A stretch of 64,000 nucleotides of DNA. Source: VAZQ01 sp963758945. GTDB lineage: Bacteria > Pseudomonadota > Alphaproteobacteria > Rhizobiales > Xanthobacteraceae. Of this stretch, positions 8,606 through 17,628 are shown one piece after another. Position 1 is the first letter of the stretch. Each line of letters opens with the position of its first letter. The translations under genes were made by a program, and so were the position numbers. Location: positions 124,001-188,000 of the forward strand of contig CAVWXY010000006.1 of NCBI GenBank assembly GCA_963758945.1. Direction: 5' to 3'. Below the pieces are notes generated by a model that searched no databases, had not been told where the DNA came from, and saw only the letters and a list, made by a program, of their open reading frames with translations.

Positions 8606-8609
8606 GGCG

Positions 8610-9353
8610 ATGACGGCGGCGCTGCAGTTCCGGAATCTCACGCTCGGCTACGACCGCCACCCCGCGGTGCATCACCTCGACGGCACGGTGGCGCCGGGCG
8701 CGCTGGTTGCGGTCGTCGGCCCGAACGGTGCGGGCAAGTCGACGCTGTTCAAAGGCATCGTCGGCCTGCTCAAGCCGCTGGCCGGGGGCATCGAACGCGG
8801 CGACGTCAGCCCGCAGAACATCGCCTATCTGCCGCAGGCGGCCGAGATCGACCGCACCTTCCCGATCAATGTCTATGACATGGTGGCGATGGGACTATGG
8901 CGCCGCACCGGCTTGTTCGGCGGCGTCGACCGCAAGGGGCGGGCTGCGATCGAGCAGGCCATCGCCGCGGTCGGCCTCACCGGTTTCGAGAATCGCGCCA
9001 TCGCGACGCTCTCCGGCGGGCAGACCCAGCGCATGCTGTTCGCGCGTCTGCTCCTGCAGGATGCGCGCGTGATCGTCCTCGACGAGCCGTTCAACGCCAT
9101 CGACGCCAAGACCTCGGCCGATCTGCTGGCGCTGGTGCGGCGCTGGCACGAGGAAAAGCGCACGGTGCTGGCCGCGCTGCACGACCTCGACGTCGTCAGG
9201 GCGAATTTCCCCGAGGCGCTGCTGCTGGCGCGCGAGCCGGTGGCCTGGGGCGCCACCGCCGAGGTGATGACGCCAGACAACTGGACCAAGGCGCGCCGCA
9301 TGTGCGAGGCGTTCGACGAGCAGGCGGACACCTGCGCGGTCGAAGCGGCGTGA
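8610..9353 (+). CDS. znuC: zinc ABC transporter ATP-binding protein
   Basis: The 247-residue ATPase has Walker A GPNGAGKST (residues 37-45), a Q-loop region near YLPQAAEIDRTFPINV, the signature LSGGQTQR, Walker B VIVLDEP and an H-loop in LAALHDLD. The EIDRTFPINVYDMV segment is typical of manganese/zinc ABC ATPases. It powers import of zinc delivered by ZnuA through ZnuB. The small His-rich gene ends four bases upstream, and the permease reading frame starts at or just after its stop. Confidence 0.92.
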   Translation: MTAALQFRNLTLGYDRHPAVHHLDGTVAPGALVAVVGPNGAGKSTLFKGIVGLLKPLAGGIERGDVSPQNIAYLPQAAEIDRTFPINVYDMVAMGLWRRTGLFGGVDRKGRAAIEQAIAAVGLTGFENRAIATLSGGQTQRMLFARLLLQDARVIVLDEPFNAIDAKTSADLLALVRRWHEEKRTVLAALHDLDVVRANFPEALLLAREPVAWGATAEVMTPDNWTKARRMCEAFDEQADTCAVEAA

Positions 9354-9385
9354 CGTTCGATCATCTCCGCTCGGGGACTCTGCGC

Positions 9386-10255
9386 ATGCTATACGACACG
9401 CTCATCGCCCCGTTCGCCGAATTCGAATTCATGCGTCGCGCGCTGGCCGGCACCTTTGCACTGGCGTTCGGCGCCGCTCCCATCGGCGTATTCCTGATGC
9501 TGCGCCGCATGAGCCTGATCGGCGACGCCATGGCGCATGCCATCCTCCCGGGCGCCGCCATCGGCTTCCTGGTCGCGGGGCTGAGCCTGTTCGCCATGGC
9601 CGGCGGCGGCCTGATCGCGGGCTTCGTCATCGCCGTCGGCGCCGGCCTGATCGCGCGCTCGACCGAGCTCAAGGAGGACGCTTCGCTTGCCGCCTTCTTC
9701 CTCATTTCGCTCGCGCTCGGCGTGACCATCGTGTCCGTCAAGGGCACCAATGTCGATCTCCTGCACTTCCTGTTCGGCTCGGTGCTGGCGGTGGACGATC
9801 CCACCCTGCTCCTGATCGTCAGCATCACCAGCGTGTCGCTCCTGATCCTGGCGCTGATCTGGCGGCCGCTGGTGCTGGAATGCGTGGATCCCGTCTTCCT
9901 GCGCTCGGTGAGCCGCGCCGGGGGACCCGCGCACATCACGTTCCTCGCGCTGGTGGTGATGAATCTGGTCGGCGGCTTCCAGGCGCTCGGCACGCTGCTC
10001 GCGGTCGGCATCATGATGCTGCCGGCGGTGATGTCGCGCTTCTGGGCGCGCGACATCACCGCCATGATCGGCGTCGCCGTCGGCTGCGCCGCGGTGTCGG
10101 GCTATGCCGGCCTGCTGGTCTCCTATCACGAGAACCTGCCGTCCGGCCCTGCCATCATTCTGGTGGCCGGCGCGCTCTACGCGTTGTCGGTCCTGTTCGG
10201 GCCGTTCGGCGGGCTGCTCTGGCTGGCCTTGCCGCGACGCCATCTCGAAGCCTGA
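9386..10255 (+). CDS. znuB: zinc ABC transporter permease
   Basis: The 289-residue polytopic membrane protein of the ABC-3 family has many hydrophobic helices and the family segments LMLRRMSLIGDAMAHAILPG and NLVGGFQALGTLLAVGIMM. The start chosen, ATG 9386 (MLYDTLIAPFAEFEFMRRAL), has GGGGA upstream and fits the usual N-terminus. A GTG at 9350 overlapping the znuC stop would add 12 residues. It forms the zinc-conducting channel with ZnuC. Confidence 0.92.
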   Translation: MLYDTLIAPFAEFEFMRRALAGTFALAFGAAPIGVFLMLRRMSLIGDAMAHAILPGAAIGFLVAGLSLFAMAGGGLIAGFVIAVGAGLIARSTELKEDASLAAFFLISLALGVTIVSVKGTNVDLLHFLFGSVLAVDDPTLLLIVSITSVSLLILALIWRPLVLECVDPVFLRSVSRAGGPAHITFLALVVMNLVGGFQALGTLLAVGIMMLPAVMSRFWARDITAMIGVAVGCAAVSGYAGLLVSYHENLPSGPAIILVAGALYALSVLFGPFGGLLWLALPRRHLEA

Positions 10256-10292
10256 GGGCGGCGCTCGCCCGAGAAACGAGAGGAAGAGTGCC

Positions 10293-11195
10293 GTGCCGAC
10301 ACGTCGAATTCTGCTGCTGCTCGCCGGACTCGCCGCGATGCTCGCGGCCACTCCGGCGCCCGCTCAGGAGAGGATCAAGGTGGTCGTCACCTTTTCGATC
10401 CTCGCCGACCTGGTGCGGAGCGTTGGCGGCGACCGGATCGACGTCGCCACCCTGGTCGGACCGAACGGCGATGCCCACGTTTATTCGCCGACGCCGGGCG
10501 ACGCCAAGAAACTCGGCGCCGCCAAGGTCGTGTTCGTCAACGGCCTCGGCCTCGAAGGCTGGATGGCGCGGCTGGTGCAGGCCTCGGGCACCAAGGCGCC
10601 GGCCGTGGTCGCCAGCAAAGGCATCAAGCCCCGCAAGATGGAAGAGGAGGGCCATCCCGGCCACACCGTTACCGATCCGCACGCCTGGCAGTCGATCGCC
10701 AATGCGAAGATCTACGTCGCCAACATCCGCGATGGCTTGAGCAAGGCCGACCCGGTCGGCAAAGCCACCTACGAGGCCAATGCCGTGGCCTACCTCGCCA
10801 GGCTCGACGACCTCGAGCGGGAGGTAAAAGCCACAATCGCCAAGATCCCCGCCGATCATCGCAAGATCATCACCACCCACGATGCCTTCGGCTATTTCGG
10901 CAATGCCTATGGCGTGGAATTCATTTCGCCCGAGGGTGTCTCGACCGACGCCGAGCCTTCGGCCAAGGACGTGGCCAGGATCATCGAGCAAGTGAGGAGA
11001 CAGAAAATCCCGGCGGTGTTCATGGAGAACATCAGCGACCCGCGGATGATGCAGCAGATCGCCAGGGAGACCGGCGCCAAGATCGGCGGCACCCTCTATT
11101 CCGACGCCCTGACCGACGAGAAGGGCGATGCGCCGACCTACATCGATCTCATCCGGCACAACCTCAAGCAGCTCGCGGCGGCGCTGGTGAGCTGA
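10293..11195 (+). CDS. znuA: zinc ABC transporter periplasmic binding protein
   Basis: The 300-residue cluster-9 (ZnuA-type) solute-binding protein starts at GTG 10293 behind AGGAAGAG. A signal peptide ends near PAPAQE. The metal-ligand histidines are expected in GDAHVYSPTP, in VTDPHAWQS and in KIITTHDAFGYFG, with an acidic ligand in the ALTDEKGDAPTY region. The charged loop is short (EEEGHPGHTVTDPHAW), unlike the long His-rich loop of many ZnuA proteins. The missing His storage could be provided by the His-rich protein encoded at 8435. Confidence 0.9.
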   Translation: MPTRRILLLLAGLAAMLAATPAPAQERIKVVVTFSILADLVRSVGGDRIDVATLVGPNGDAHVYSPTPGDAKKLGAAKVVFVNGLGLEGWMARLVQASGTKAPAVVASKGIKPRKMEEEGHPGHTVTDPHAWQSIANAKIYVANIRDGLSKADPVGKATYEANAVAYLARLDDLEREVKATIAKIPADHRKIITTHDAFGYFGNAYGVEFISPEGVSTDAEPSAKDVARIIEQVRRQKIPAVFMENISDPRMMQQIARETGAKIGGTLYSDALTDEKGDAPTYIDLIRHNLKQLAAALVS

Positions 11196-11413
11196 GCGGG
11201 GTCGCGCCGTTCGCTGCCAATGCTCGCAAGCCTGGTCTCGTCATGCCGCGCCTCAATTGCGTCCGCCCCTCTCCCGGATGAGCGCGGCAAGCTCGTCGCG
11301 GCAGAAAAACTCCGCCCAGCCGAGCGCAGTGGCCTGGTACTCGAGCGGTTGTGCGAGCGCCCGGGCTTTGATCGTGGTCTTCGCGAGCGCCGTGCAAATG
11401 GCCGTGGGGCTGC

Positions 11414-12325
11414 TCATTTCGCGTCGCTGACAGCCAAGTGCTTCCCCAGAAACCGCTCGACGCGCGTGACCGCGTCGTCCCAGGCCTTTTCATTGCCCCC
11501 TGTCGTCGCGCCGCGACCGGTGGGCGAATTCGCGTTTCGCCGTTCGGCGACGAAGCGAACAGGCGCGCGGCTGTCGAAGGCATGATGCGCCCCGGGATAG
11601 ACCGCGATCTCGACCGGATAGCCCGCCTGCTGGGACGCGGCGGCCAATCGCCGGCACGGTTCGGCGGGCGTCCAATCGTCGAGCTCGCCGATGAGGATCA
11701 GAAGCGGTGCAAGCGGCTTGAATGCTCCGGAATAGCCGGTGATCCTGTATCGGGCGTCCCTGGCGCGTTGCACCGACCAGCCGCCGAGGGTCCGGCCACA
11801 TCCGGGATAGAGGGCGACCGCCGCGGCGAAGCGTGACCCTGCGCGCTTCGAATTCCCGGCTGCGTCGATGATGGTCGCGAGCGTCGACGATCCGCCATGG
11901 GAGCCGCCCATCACGGCGATGCGCTGCGGATCGACATCGGGGAGCGTGCGCAGATATGCCGCGGCTGCGTAGGCGTCATCGGCGCGCTGCTCGAACGAGA
12001 CCCGCGGCGGCGAGGCGTCGGTGCAGACGCCGCCGGGATGTCCGCGCGTGCTGAAGCTGTCGGGCGAGATCGTGACGTAACCCTTCGCGGTGAGCTGGCT
12101 CGACCACCGCCAGGGTGCGCCGCTGGATCGAGGACCGAGGCCGGAGCAATCGTGCAAGACGACGATCGCCGGAAACGGCCCCTTGCCGGCAGGCATGGCG
12201 ACGACGAACGGAAGGTCCAAAACGCCGCCCAGCGATGTCGCAGGCGAGCCGACAATCGCAAGCAGACACAGCATGCCTGGCGCGAAGGAGCGGCGGATCG
12301 ACGTGTGCGGGCGTCGCGACGTCAT
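11414..12325 (-). CDS. secreted dienelactone-hydrolase-family alpha/beta hydrolase
   Basis: The 303-residue protein has an N-terminal hydrophobic leader (SFAPGMLCLLAIVGSPATS) and an alpha/beta-hydrolase fold. The nucleophile elbow is GGSHGGS, the acid is likely in GELDDWTP and the catalytic His in PGAHHAFD. A Ser replaces the Cys of classical dienelactone hydrolases, as in many esterase-like members. The natural substrate is unknown. It converges on znuA across a 218-base gap with no recognisable gene, so membership of the zinc island is not implied. Confidence 0.78.
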   Translation of the reverse strand: MTSRRPHTSIRRSFAPGMLCLLAIVGSPATSLGGVLDLPFVVAMPAGKGPFPAIVVLHDCSGLGPRSSGAPWRWSSQLTAKGYVTISPDSFSTRGHPGGVCTDASPPRVSFEQRADDAYAAAAYLRTLPDVDPQRIAVMGGSHGGSSTLATIIDAAGNSKRAGSRFAAAVALYPGCGRTLGGWSVQRARDARYRITGYSGAFKPLAPLLILIGELDDWTPAEPCRRLAAASQQAGYPVEIAVYPGAHHAFDSRAPVRFVAERRNANSPTGRGATTGGNEKAWDDAVTRVERFLGKHLAVSDAK

Positions 12326-12357
12326 CTGCGGTCCGATCGTTTCTACCCCGCTAGCTT

Positions 12358-12741
12358 CTATGGCGGTGCGTAGCCTTTCGGGGCCTCCTGCATGACCGCG
12401 AGCATATGCCCATCGGGATCGGTAAAGAACGCCATCCAGAGATCGTGGTTGTCCATCTTCGCGATCAAGTGAGGTTTGTGCGTGAACGACACGCCGCGCT
12501 TGGTCAGCTCATCGACGGCGAGCGCAATGTCGGCACAGCGAAAATAGATGCAGCCCTGCGGCTCGAACTCTTTGTTCGATTTCTCCAGCAGCAGCCGGAC
12601 GCCCGCGCAATCGAAGAACGTCAGGTGGCCGAACCGATAGAGCTTGGGCAGACGCAGCACCTCTTGATAGAAGGCTTCGGAGCGGTCCACGTCGGCCACC
12701 GGCAGCGCGATTTGCCCGATATGGCTGAGATTGAGCAGCAT
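12358..12741 (-). CDS. VOC-family (glyoxalase/bleomycin-resistance-like) protein
   Basis: The 127-residue protein has the paired beta-alpha-beta-beta-beta motifs of the vicinal-oxygen-chelate fold: IGQIALPVADVDRSEAFYQ at the N-terminus and WMAFFTDPDGHMLAVMQE at the C-terminus. Likely metal ligands are His8 and the terminal Glu. The start at 12741 has GGAG eight bases upstream; a longer frame to 12867 lacks a site. The substrate cannot be assigned. It is divergent from the COG0523 gene across 255 bases in which I see no clear operator. Confidence 0.8.
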   Translation of the reverse strand: MLLNLSHIGQIALPVADVDRSEAFYQEVLRLPKLYRFGHLTFFDCAGVRLLLEKSNKEFEPQGCIYFRCADIALAVDELTKRGVSFTHKPHLIAKMDNHDLWMAFFTDPDGHMLAVMQEAPKGYAPP

Positions 12742-12996
12742 GGTTCGTTCTCCGCTGGAGGGCTCGGCCGAGCCGCCGCGCAGCACCGGGCCGCGTGCAC
12801 GTCCCCGATCGCGGCCACTTTGGCCAATGTCTCCATGCACCGACACGTCCTTCGCGGGCTGAAACAAGGGTAGATATTTGTCCGCGCTGTTTCCAGCGTG
12901 GCAGAGAGACAGCCGATGCTGGCTCGATGACCGCCCGGCAATCGATGGCGTCCCGCGCCGGATGCCTATATACGATGCTCAAACGGAGTGGAACGA

Positions 12997-14049
12997 ATGT
13001 CCGACAAGATTCCCGTCACGGTGCTGACCGGCTATCTCGGCGCCGGCAAGACCACGCTGCTCAACCGCATCCTGTCCGAGCCGCACGGGCAGAAATACGC
13101 CGTGATCGTCAACGAATTCGGCGAGATCGGCATCGACAACGAGCTCGTCGTGGGCGCCGACGAGGAAGTATTCGAGATGAACAACGGCTGCATCTGCTGC
13201 ACCGTGCGCGGCGACCTCGTGCGCATCATCGACGGGCTGATGCGCCGAAAAGGCAAGTTCGACGCCATCATCGTCGAGACCACGGGGCTCGCCGATCCCG
13301 CGCCGGTGGCGCAGACATTCTTCATGGACGAGAATGTCGGCCGCAAGGCCAAGCTCGACGCCGTGGTCACCGTGGCCGACGCCAAGTGGCTCAGCGAGCG
13401 ATTGCGGGACGCGCCGGAGGCCAAGAACCAGATCGCCTTCGCCGACGTCATCCTCATCAACAAGACCGACCTCGTTTCGCCCGACGAGCTCGGCGAGGTG
13501 GAGGCGCGCATCCGCGGTATCAATCCCTATGCCAGGCTGCACCGGACCGAGCGCTGCAGCATCGCACTGCCGGAAGTGCTGGGACGCAACGCCTTCGATC
13601 TCGATCGCATCCTCGAGATCGAGCCGGAATTCCTGGAAGACGACCATCACGCCCATGACCATCACGCGCATGGACATCAGCACGGGCACGAGCACGAGCA
13701 CGGCCATCACCACCATGACCACGACGGGGGCGGCTTGAAGCACTATCACGACGAGGAGATGCACGCGGTCGCGCTCAAGACCGACAAGCCGCTCGATCCC
13801 GACAAGTTCTTTCCCTGGGTGCAGGATCTGGTGCAGAACGAGGGGCCGAGCATCCTGCGCTGCAAGGGCATCCTGTCGTTCAAGAACGACGACCAGCGTT
13901 TCGTATTCCAGGGCGTGCACATGATCCTCGACGGGGATCACCAGCGGCCGTGGAAGGAGGGCGAGGCGCGCGAAAGCCGCATCGTCTTCATCGGCCGCAA
14001 GCTGCCGGAGGCGAAGATCAGGGAAGGCTTCGAGAGCTGCGTGGCGTGA
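12997..14049 (+). CDS. COG0523/CobW-family GTPase, putative zinc metallochaperone
   Basis: The 350-residue G3E GTPase has the P-loop GYLGAGKTT (residues 12-20), the metal-binding CICC motif (Cys65, 67, 68), the switch segment ETTGLADPAP and the guanine-specificity motif NKTD. A His-rich insertion near residues 215-247 carries 16 His, followed by the CobW C-terminal domain. Such proteins deliver zinc to client enzymes when zinc is short. Its position 1.8 kb from znuCBA supports zinc rather than cobalamin, but I see no Zur box in front of it. The start uses GGAG eight bases upstream. Confidence 0.88.
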   Translation: MSDKIPVTVLTGYLGAGKTTLLNRILSEPHGQKYAVIVNEFGEIGIDNELVVGADEEVFEMNNGCICCTVRGDLVRIIDGLMRRKGKFDAIIVETTGLADPAPVAQTFFMDENVGRKAKLDAVVTVADAKWLSERLRDAPEAKNQIAFADVILINKTDLVSPDELGEVEARIRGINPYARLHRTERCSIALPEVLGRNAFDLDRILEIEPEFLEDDHHAHDHHAHGHQHGHEHEHGHHHHDHDGGGLKHYHDEEMHAVALKTDKPLDPDKFFPWVQDLVQNEGPSILRCKGILSFKNDDQRFVFQGVHMILDGDHQRPWKEGEARESRIVFIGRKLPEAKIREGFESCVA

Positions 14050-14093
14050 CGGCACGTCTTGCTCTCGTGGCCACGATGAGCGCCCTCTCGCGG

Positions 14094-14262
14094 CCTTATG
14101 CTGAGGAGCGCCGCAGCGCAGTCGACCCGTCGCGGCCTCCACAAGCTTCTATGCGCTGCGGCGCGTCTCGAAGCGTGCGGCCGCCCCCATCCTTCGAGAC
14201 GCGCGCATGGACTGCCGTGGGCGAGCGAGTGGCGTTGATGCGCGCTCCTCGGGATGAGGGCG
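14094..14262. repeat. nested inverted repeat between the COG0523 and WD40 genes
   Basis: An outer imperfect inverted repeat pairs CCTTATGCTGAGGAGCGC (from 14094) with GCGCTCCTCGGGATGAGG (to 14262). An inner pair is GCGCGTCTCGAAG (14161-14173) with CTTCGAGACGCGC (about 14192-14204). This arrangement resembles a palindromic intergenic element seen repeatedly in Bradyrhizobium-like genomes. It fills nearly the whole gap between the two genes. Confidence 0.75.
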
Positions 14263-14272
14263 GAGCAACGCC

Positions 14273-15280
14273 GTGACGAACGCCCGCGGCGACATTCCCT
14301 CCGTCGTCGAACGCACGCGGCCGGTCAAGGCCGGTGCGCCGGTCGTGGCCGCGCATTTTCTCGGTGAGACCGCGGTGCTTGTGCTGGGCGAGGAGGCGCT
14401 GATCCTCGTGCCGCGCGCCGGCGAGCCGCGCTCGATCACGGTGCACGACGGCGCGGTTCTCTGCTCGAGCGCGGCCCTCGACCGCATCGTCACCGGCGGC
14501 GACGACGGCAACGTGGCGTCGAGCGATGCTGCGGGCGAGCGCAGCGTGGTCGCGACCGACGCCAGGCACCGCTGGATCGACCACGTGGCGGTCGGTCCCT
14601 CCGGCGCGGTCGCCTGGTCGGCGGGCAGGGAGGCCTTCGTGCGCACCGCCGCCGGCGCCGAACACAGGCTCGAAGTGCGCTCGACCGTCGGCGGATTGGC
14701 GTTCGCACCGAAAGGCCTTCGCCTCGCCATCGCGCACTACAACGGCGTCACGTTCTGGTTCCCGAATACGCAGAGTGAGCCCGATACGCTCGAATGGAAG
14801 GGCTCCCATCTCGGCGTGGCGTTCAGCCCCGACGCGCGGTTCGTGGTCACCTCCATGCAGGAGCCGACGCTGCACGGCTGGCGGCTCGCCGACCGCAAGG
14901 ACATGCGGATGTCGGGCTACGGCGCGCGCGTGCGCTCGCTGGACTGGACCCTCGGGGGCAAGTGGCTTGCGACCTCGGGCTCGACCCAGCTCATCCTCTG
15001 GCCGTTCCAGGGCAAGGACGGCCCCATGGGCAAGACGCCGCGCATCCTGGCGCCGGCGGAGGCGCAGGCCGAGGTCGTGGCCTGCCATCCCAAGCAGGAG
15101 GTCGCGGCGGTCGGCTATGCCGACGGGCTTGTGCTGCTGGTGCGGGTGGAAGACGGCGCCGAGGTGCTGGCGCGCAAGGGAGCGGGCGCGCCGGTCACGG
15201 CGCTGGCGTGGAGCGCGGCCGGCAACCTGCTCGCCTTCGGCACCGAGGACGGCGAGGCCGGCGTCATCGACCTCGGTTGA
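14273..15280 (+). CDS. WD40-repeat protein partnered with COG0523 GTPase
   Basis: The 335-residue product is a beta-propeller of weak WD40-type repeats, for example LAFGTEDGEAGVIDLG, VAFSPDARFVVTSMQ and LDWTLGGKWLATSGSTQLILW. There is no signal peptide, so it is probably a cytoplasmic scaffold. The pairing with a CobW-like gene recurs in alphaproteobacteria, which suggests a shared role in metal handling; the molecular function is unknown. The GTG start has GGAG about eight bases upstream. Confidence 0.78.
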   Translation: MTNARGDIPSVVERTRPVKAGAPVVAAHFLGETAVLVLGEEALILVPRAGEPRSITVHDGAVLCSSAALDRIVTGGDDGNVASSDAAGERSVVATDARHRWIDHVAVGPSGAVAWSAGREAFVRTAAGAEHRLEVRSTVGGLAFAPKGLRLAIAHYNGVTFWFPNTQSEPDTLEWKGSHLGVAFSPDARFVVTSMQEPTLHGWRLADRKDMRMSGYGARVRSLDWTLGGKWLATSGSTQLILWPFQGKDGPMGKTPRILAPAEAQAEVVACHPKQEVAAVGYADGLVLLVRVEDGAEVLARKGAGAPVTALAWSAAGNLLAFGTEDGEAGVIDLG

Positions 15281-15296
15281 CGCGCGGCCGGTTCTG

Positions 15297-15815
15297 CTAC
15301 TGCTTCTTCTGCACGCTGCCTTTGGCCGCGGGGCGGGCGCCGGCGAGGGCGTTGTCGGGCAGCCGGTTCCAGACCTGGCTGCGGCCGAACAGCGAAAGGC
15401 CGAGATAGCCGCGCACCTCGAGCTTGCCGCCATCCGGGCTGAGCTTCATCAGCGCGCGATAGACCGCGCCGTCGCGCGGGTCCATGATGGTGCCGTTCTC
15501 ATAAGCGAGCCCGTTGCGCTGCATTCCCTTGATCAGCGTCAGCCCGAGCACCGGCGCGCCCTTCTCCGCGCCCTCGCACTTGCTGCAGACTAAGTTCTCG
15601 TTCTCGCCGGGCTTGGCGAAGATCTTGACGAGGTTGCCCTCGTAGACACCGTTGCGCTCCGAGATCTTGAACCAGCTCTCGGCCTTGCCGGAGTTCTCGT
15701 CGACCTGCTCCCACAATCCGACCACCGTGAGCTCGGCAGCACGCGCGGCGAGCGTACCGACGCCGAGTGAAACGATGGCGGCGACCGTCATCGACTTCAG
15801 GGAAGACAATCTCAT
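15297..15815 (-). CDS. secreted DUF2147 protein
   Basis: The 172-residue protein has a Sec signal peptide (SLKSMTVAAIVSLGVGTLAARA) and the DUF2147 pattern: VVGLWEQVDENSGKAESWF, a CSKCEG pair of cysteines, LGLTLIKGM and GTIMDPRDGAVYRA near the middle, and LEVRGYLGLSLFGRSQVW at the end. Family members are small lipocalin-like periplasmic proteins without a defined function. The gene converges on the WD40 gene with 16 bases between the stops. The GAGGA ribosome-binding site lies between the start and an odd CTCTGT-rich tract. Confidence 0.82.
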   Translation of the reverse strand: MRLSSLKSMTVAAIVSLGVGTLAARAAELTVVGLWEQVDENSGKAESWFKISERNGVYEGNLVKIFAKPGENENLVCSKCEGAEKGAPVLGLTLIKGMQRNGLAYENGTIMDPRDGAVYRALMKLSPDGGKLEVRGYLGLSLFGRSQVWNRLPDNALAGARPAAKGSVQKKQ

Positions 15816-15828
15816 TACATCCTCACAG

Positions 15829-15868
15829 TGACTCTGACTCTGTCTCTGTCTCTGTCATGTTGACTCTG
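15829..15868. repeat. short CTCTGT/CTGACT tandem-repeat tract upstream of the DUF2147 gene
   Basis: The tract reads TGACTCTGACTCTGTCTCTG then TCTCTGTCATGTTGACTCTG: five-to-six-base units, imperfectly repeated, starting 14 bases before the start codon of the minus-strand gene. On that strand it is purine-rich (GACAGA units), within the leader of the mRNA. Confidence 0.75.
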
Positions 15869-16103
15869 CTTGGCCTCTTGCCGTGCGGGGCTGTTGCCCT
15901 CGGCCAGCCTTATGGCGTCAGACTGTGGTGATTTCGCGAAGGGTAGTAATGAGATACGGGCAGAGAGCTATGCAGCGACGCAGCAACGCCGATGCGTCCT
16001 CGATCCCGTCATGGTTCGTTCGCGTGATGGTCCCATGACGCCGCCCGGCTGTATGCGGTTATGGGATCACCTTGCCGTTCAGCGGACGCTATCGGCGATA
16101 GCA

Positions 16104-16134
16104 GCACCGACGCGATAGCGGCCCGCGTCGGTGC
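16104..16134 (-). terminator. strong hairpin after the polyamine operon, terminator-like but without a T-tract
   Basis: A perfect 11-bp stem GCACCGACGCG/CGCGTCGGTGC with a nine-base loop begins 13 bases after the homospermidine synthase stop codon. No run of T follows on the minus strand, so it may act with Rho or as an mRNA 3'-end stabiliser and not as a classical intrinsic terminator. Confidence 0.5.
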
Positions 16135-16147
16135 CTGCGCGTGCCGG

Positions 16148-17597
16148 TCACTGCACCAGCACGTTGCTGAACTGCCAGGGGTCGTCCGCGTCGAGCGTTT
16201 CCGGAAACAGCTCGGCGCGGCCGGCGAGCGGAGTCCAATCGGTGTAGCGCCCGATCACCGGACCGAGATAGGGCCGCTGCAGGTCGAGGCAGCGGCGGAA
16301 GTCCATCTCGTCGGCCTCGACGATGCCGCGGTCGGGGTTCTCCAGCATCCACACGATGCCGGCGAGCACCGCCGAGGTCACCTGCAGGCCGGTCGCGTTC
16401 TGGTAGGGCGCGAGCCGCCGCGTCTCCTCGATCGAGAGCTGCGAGCCGTACCAGTAGGCGTTCTTGGCGTGTCCGTAGAGCAAGACGCCGAGCTCGTCGA
16501 TGCCGTCGACGATGTCGTCCTCGGACAGGATGTGCCAGGTCTGCTGCGGCTTCCACTGTGCACCCGCCAACTCGTGCAGCGAGAGCACTGCATCGTCGCA
16601 GGGGTGATAGGCATAGTGGCAGGTCGGCCGGTAGATCACCTTGCCGCGCTCGCGCAGCGTGAAATAGTCGGCGATCGAGATCGAACTCGTTGTGGGTGAC
16701 CAGGAAGCCGTGCTGGGCCTGCGCGGTCGGCGTCCACGATCGCACCCGCGTGCCGGCACCGGGCCGCTTGAGGTAGATCGCTGCGTCGCAGCCGAAATCG
16801 TGCCGGGCCGCGCCGGGCGGCAGCGTCTTCTCGTGCGTGCCCCAGCCCAGCTCGGACGGCTGCATGCCCTCCGACAGGAAGCCTTCCACCGACCAGGTGT
16901 TGACGAACTTGCCGCGCGGCTTGGGATCGCGCGCGCGCTGGGTGTCGCGCTCGGCAATGTGGATGCCCTTGACCCCGACGCGGTGCATCAGGCGGCCCCA
17001 CTCCTCGCGCGTCTGCGGCTCGACGAAGTCGAGCTCGAGCTCGCCGGCGATGTCGATCAGCGCCTGCTTCACCATCCACGAGACCATGCCGGGATTGGCG
17101 CCGCAGCAGCTCACGGCGGTGGCGCCGCCGGGGCGGCGCCGGCGCAGGTCGAGCAGGCCCTCACGCAGGGCGTAGTTCGAGCGCTCCGAGATCGTGCGGT
17201 CGCGGTTGGTATAGAGGCCGGGCCAGGGCTCGACCACGGTGTCGATGTAGAAGGCGTCGAGGTCCTTGGCGAGCTCCATCATGTCGACCGACGAGGTGTC
17301 GACCGACAGGTTCACGACCATGCCGCGCCCCGGCCCCACGGTGAGCAGCGGGGTGAGGATCTCGCGATAGTTCTCCTTCGTCAGCGCCTTGTGAATGAAG
17401 CGGAGCTGGCGCTCGTCGAGCAGCCGGCGGTCGCTGTCGTCCGGTGCGATGACGACGAACTTCGACCGGTCGAACGCGATGTGCCGTTCGATCAGCGGCA
17501 AAGTGCCCTTGCCGATCGAGCCGAAGCCGATCATCACGATCGGGCCGTCGAAACGGGCGTGCAGCGGCCAGCTCTCGGTCGCGGTGGTGGCGTTCAT
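16148..17597 (-). pseudogene. hss: homospermidine synthase, interrupted by one extra base
   Basis: The enzyme makes homospermidine from putrescine with NAD+. The N-terminal part shows the dinucleotide-binding motif MIGFGSIGKGTLP and GANPGMVSWMVKQAL. After HNE the reading frame shifts: the extra base is one of the two A at 16684-16685 on the plus strand. Downstream the next frame continues as SISIADYFTLRERGKVIYRP to the stop at 16148. Removing one base gives 482 residues, the normal family length, with no other damage. Either a sequence error or a very recent mutation fits. It is the last gene of an ornithine decarboxylase-acetyltransferase-synthase operon; its start lies 31 bases after the acetyltransferase stop. 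Confidence 0.88.
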
Positions 17598-17628
17598 GTC
17601 GGTCACTCCAGGCAAAAGGTGACGGGGA

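Larger units (their letters stand above)
15816..16147. other. intergenic region between DUF2147 and homospermidine synthase genes
   Basis: No convincing gene is seen in these 332 bases. They hold the short tandem tract at 15829-15868, presumably the promoter of the DUF2147 gene, and two hairpins after the homospermidine synthase stop: the strong one at 16104-16134 and GCTATC/GATAGC at 16088-16102. Confidence 0.6.
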
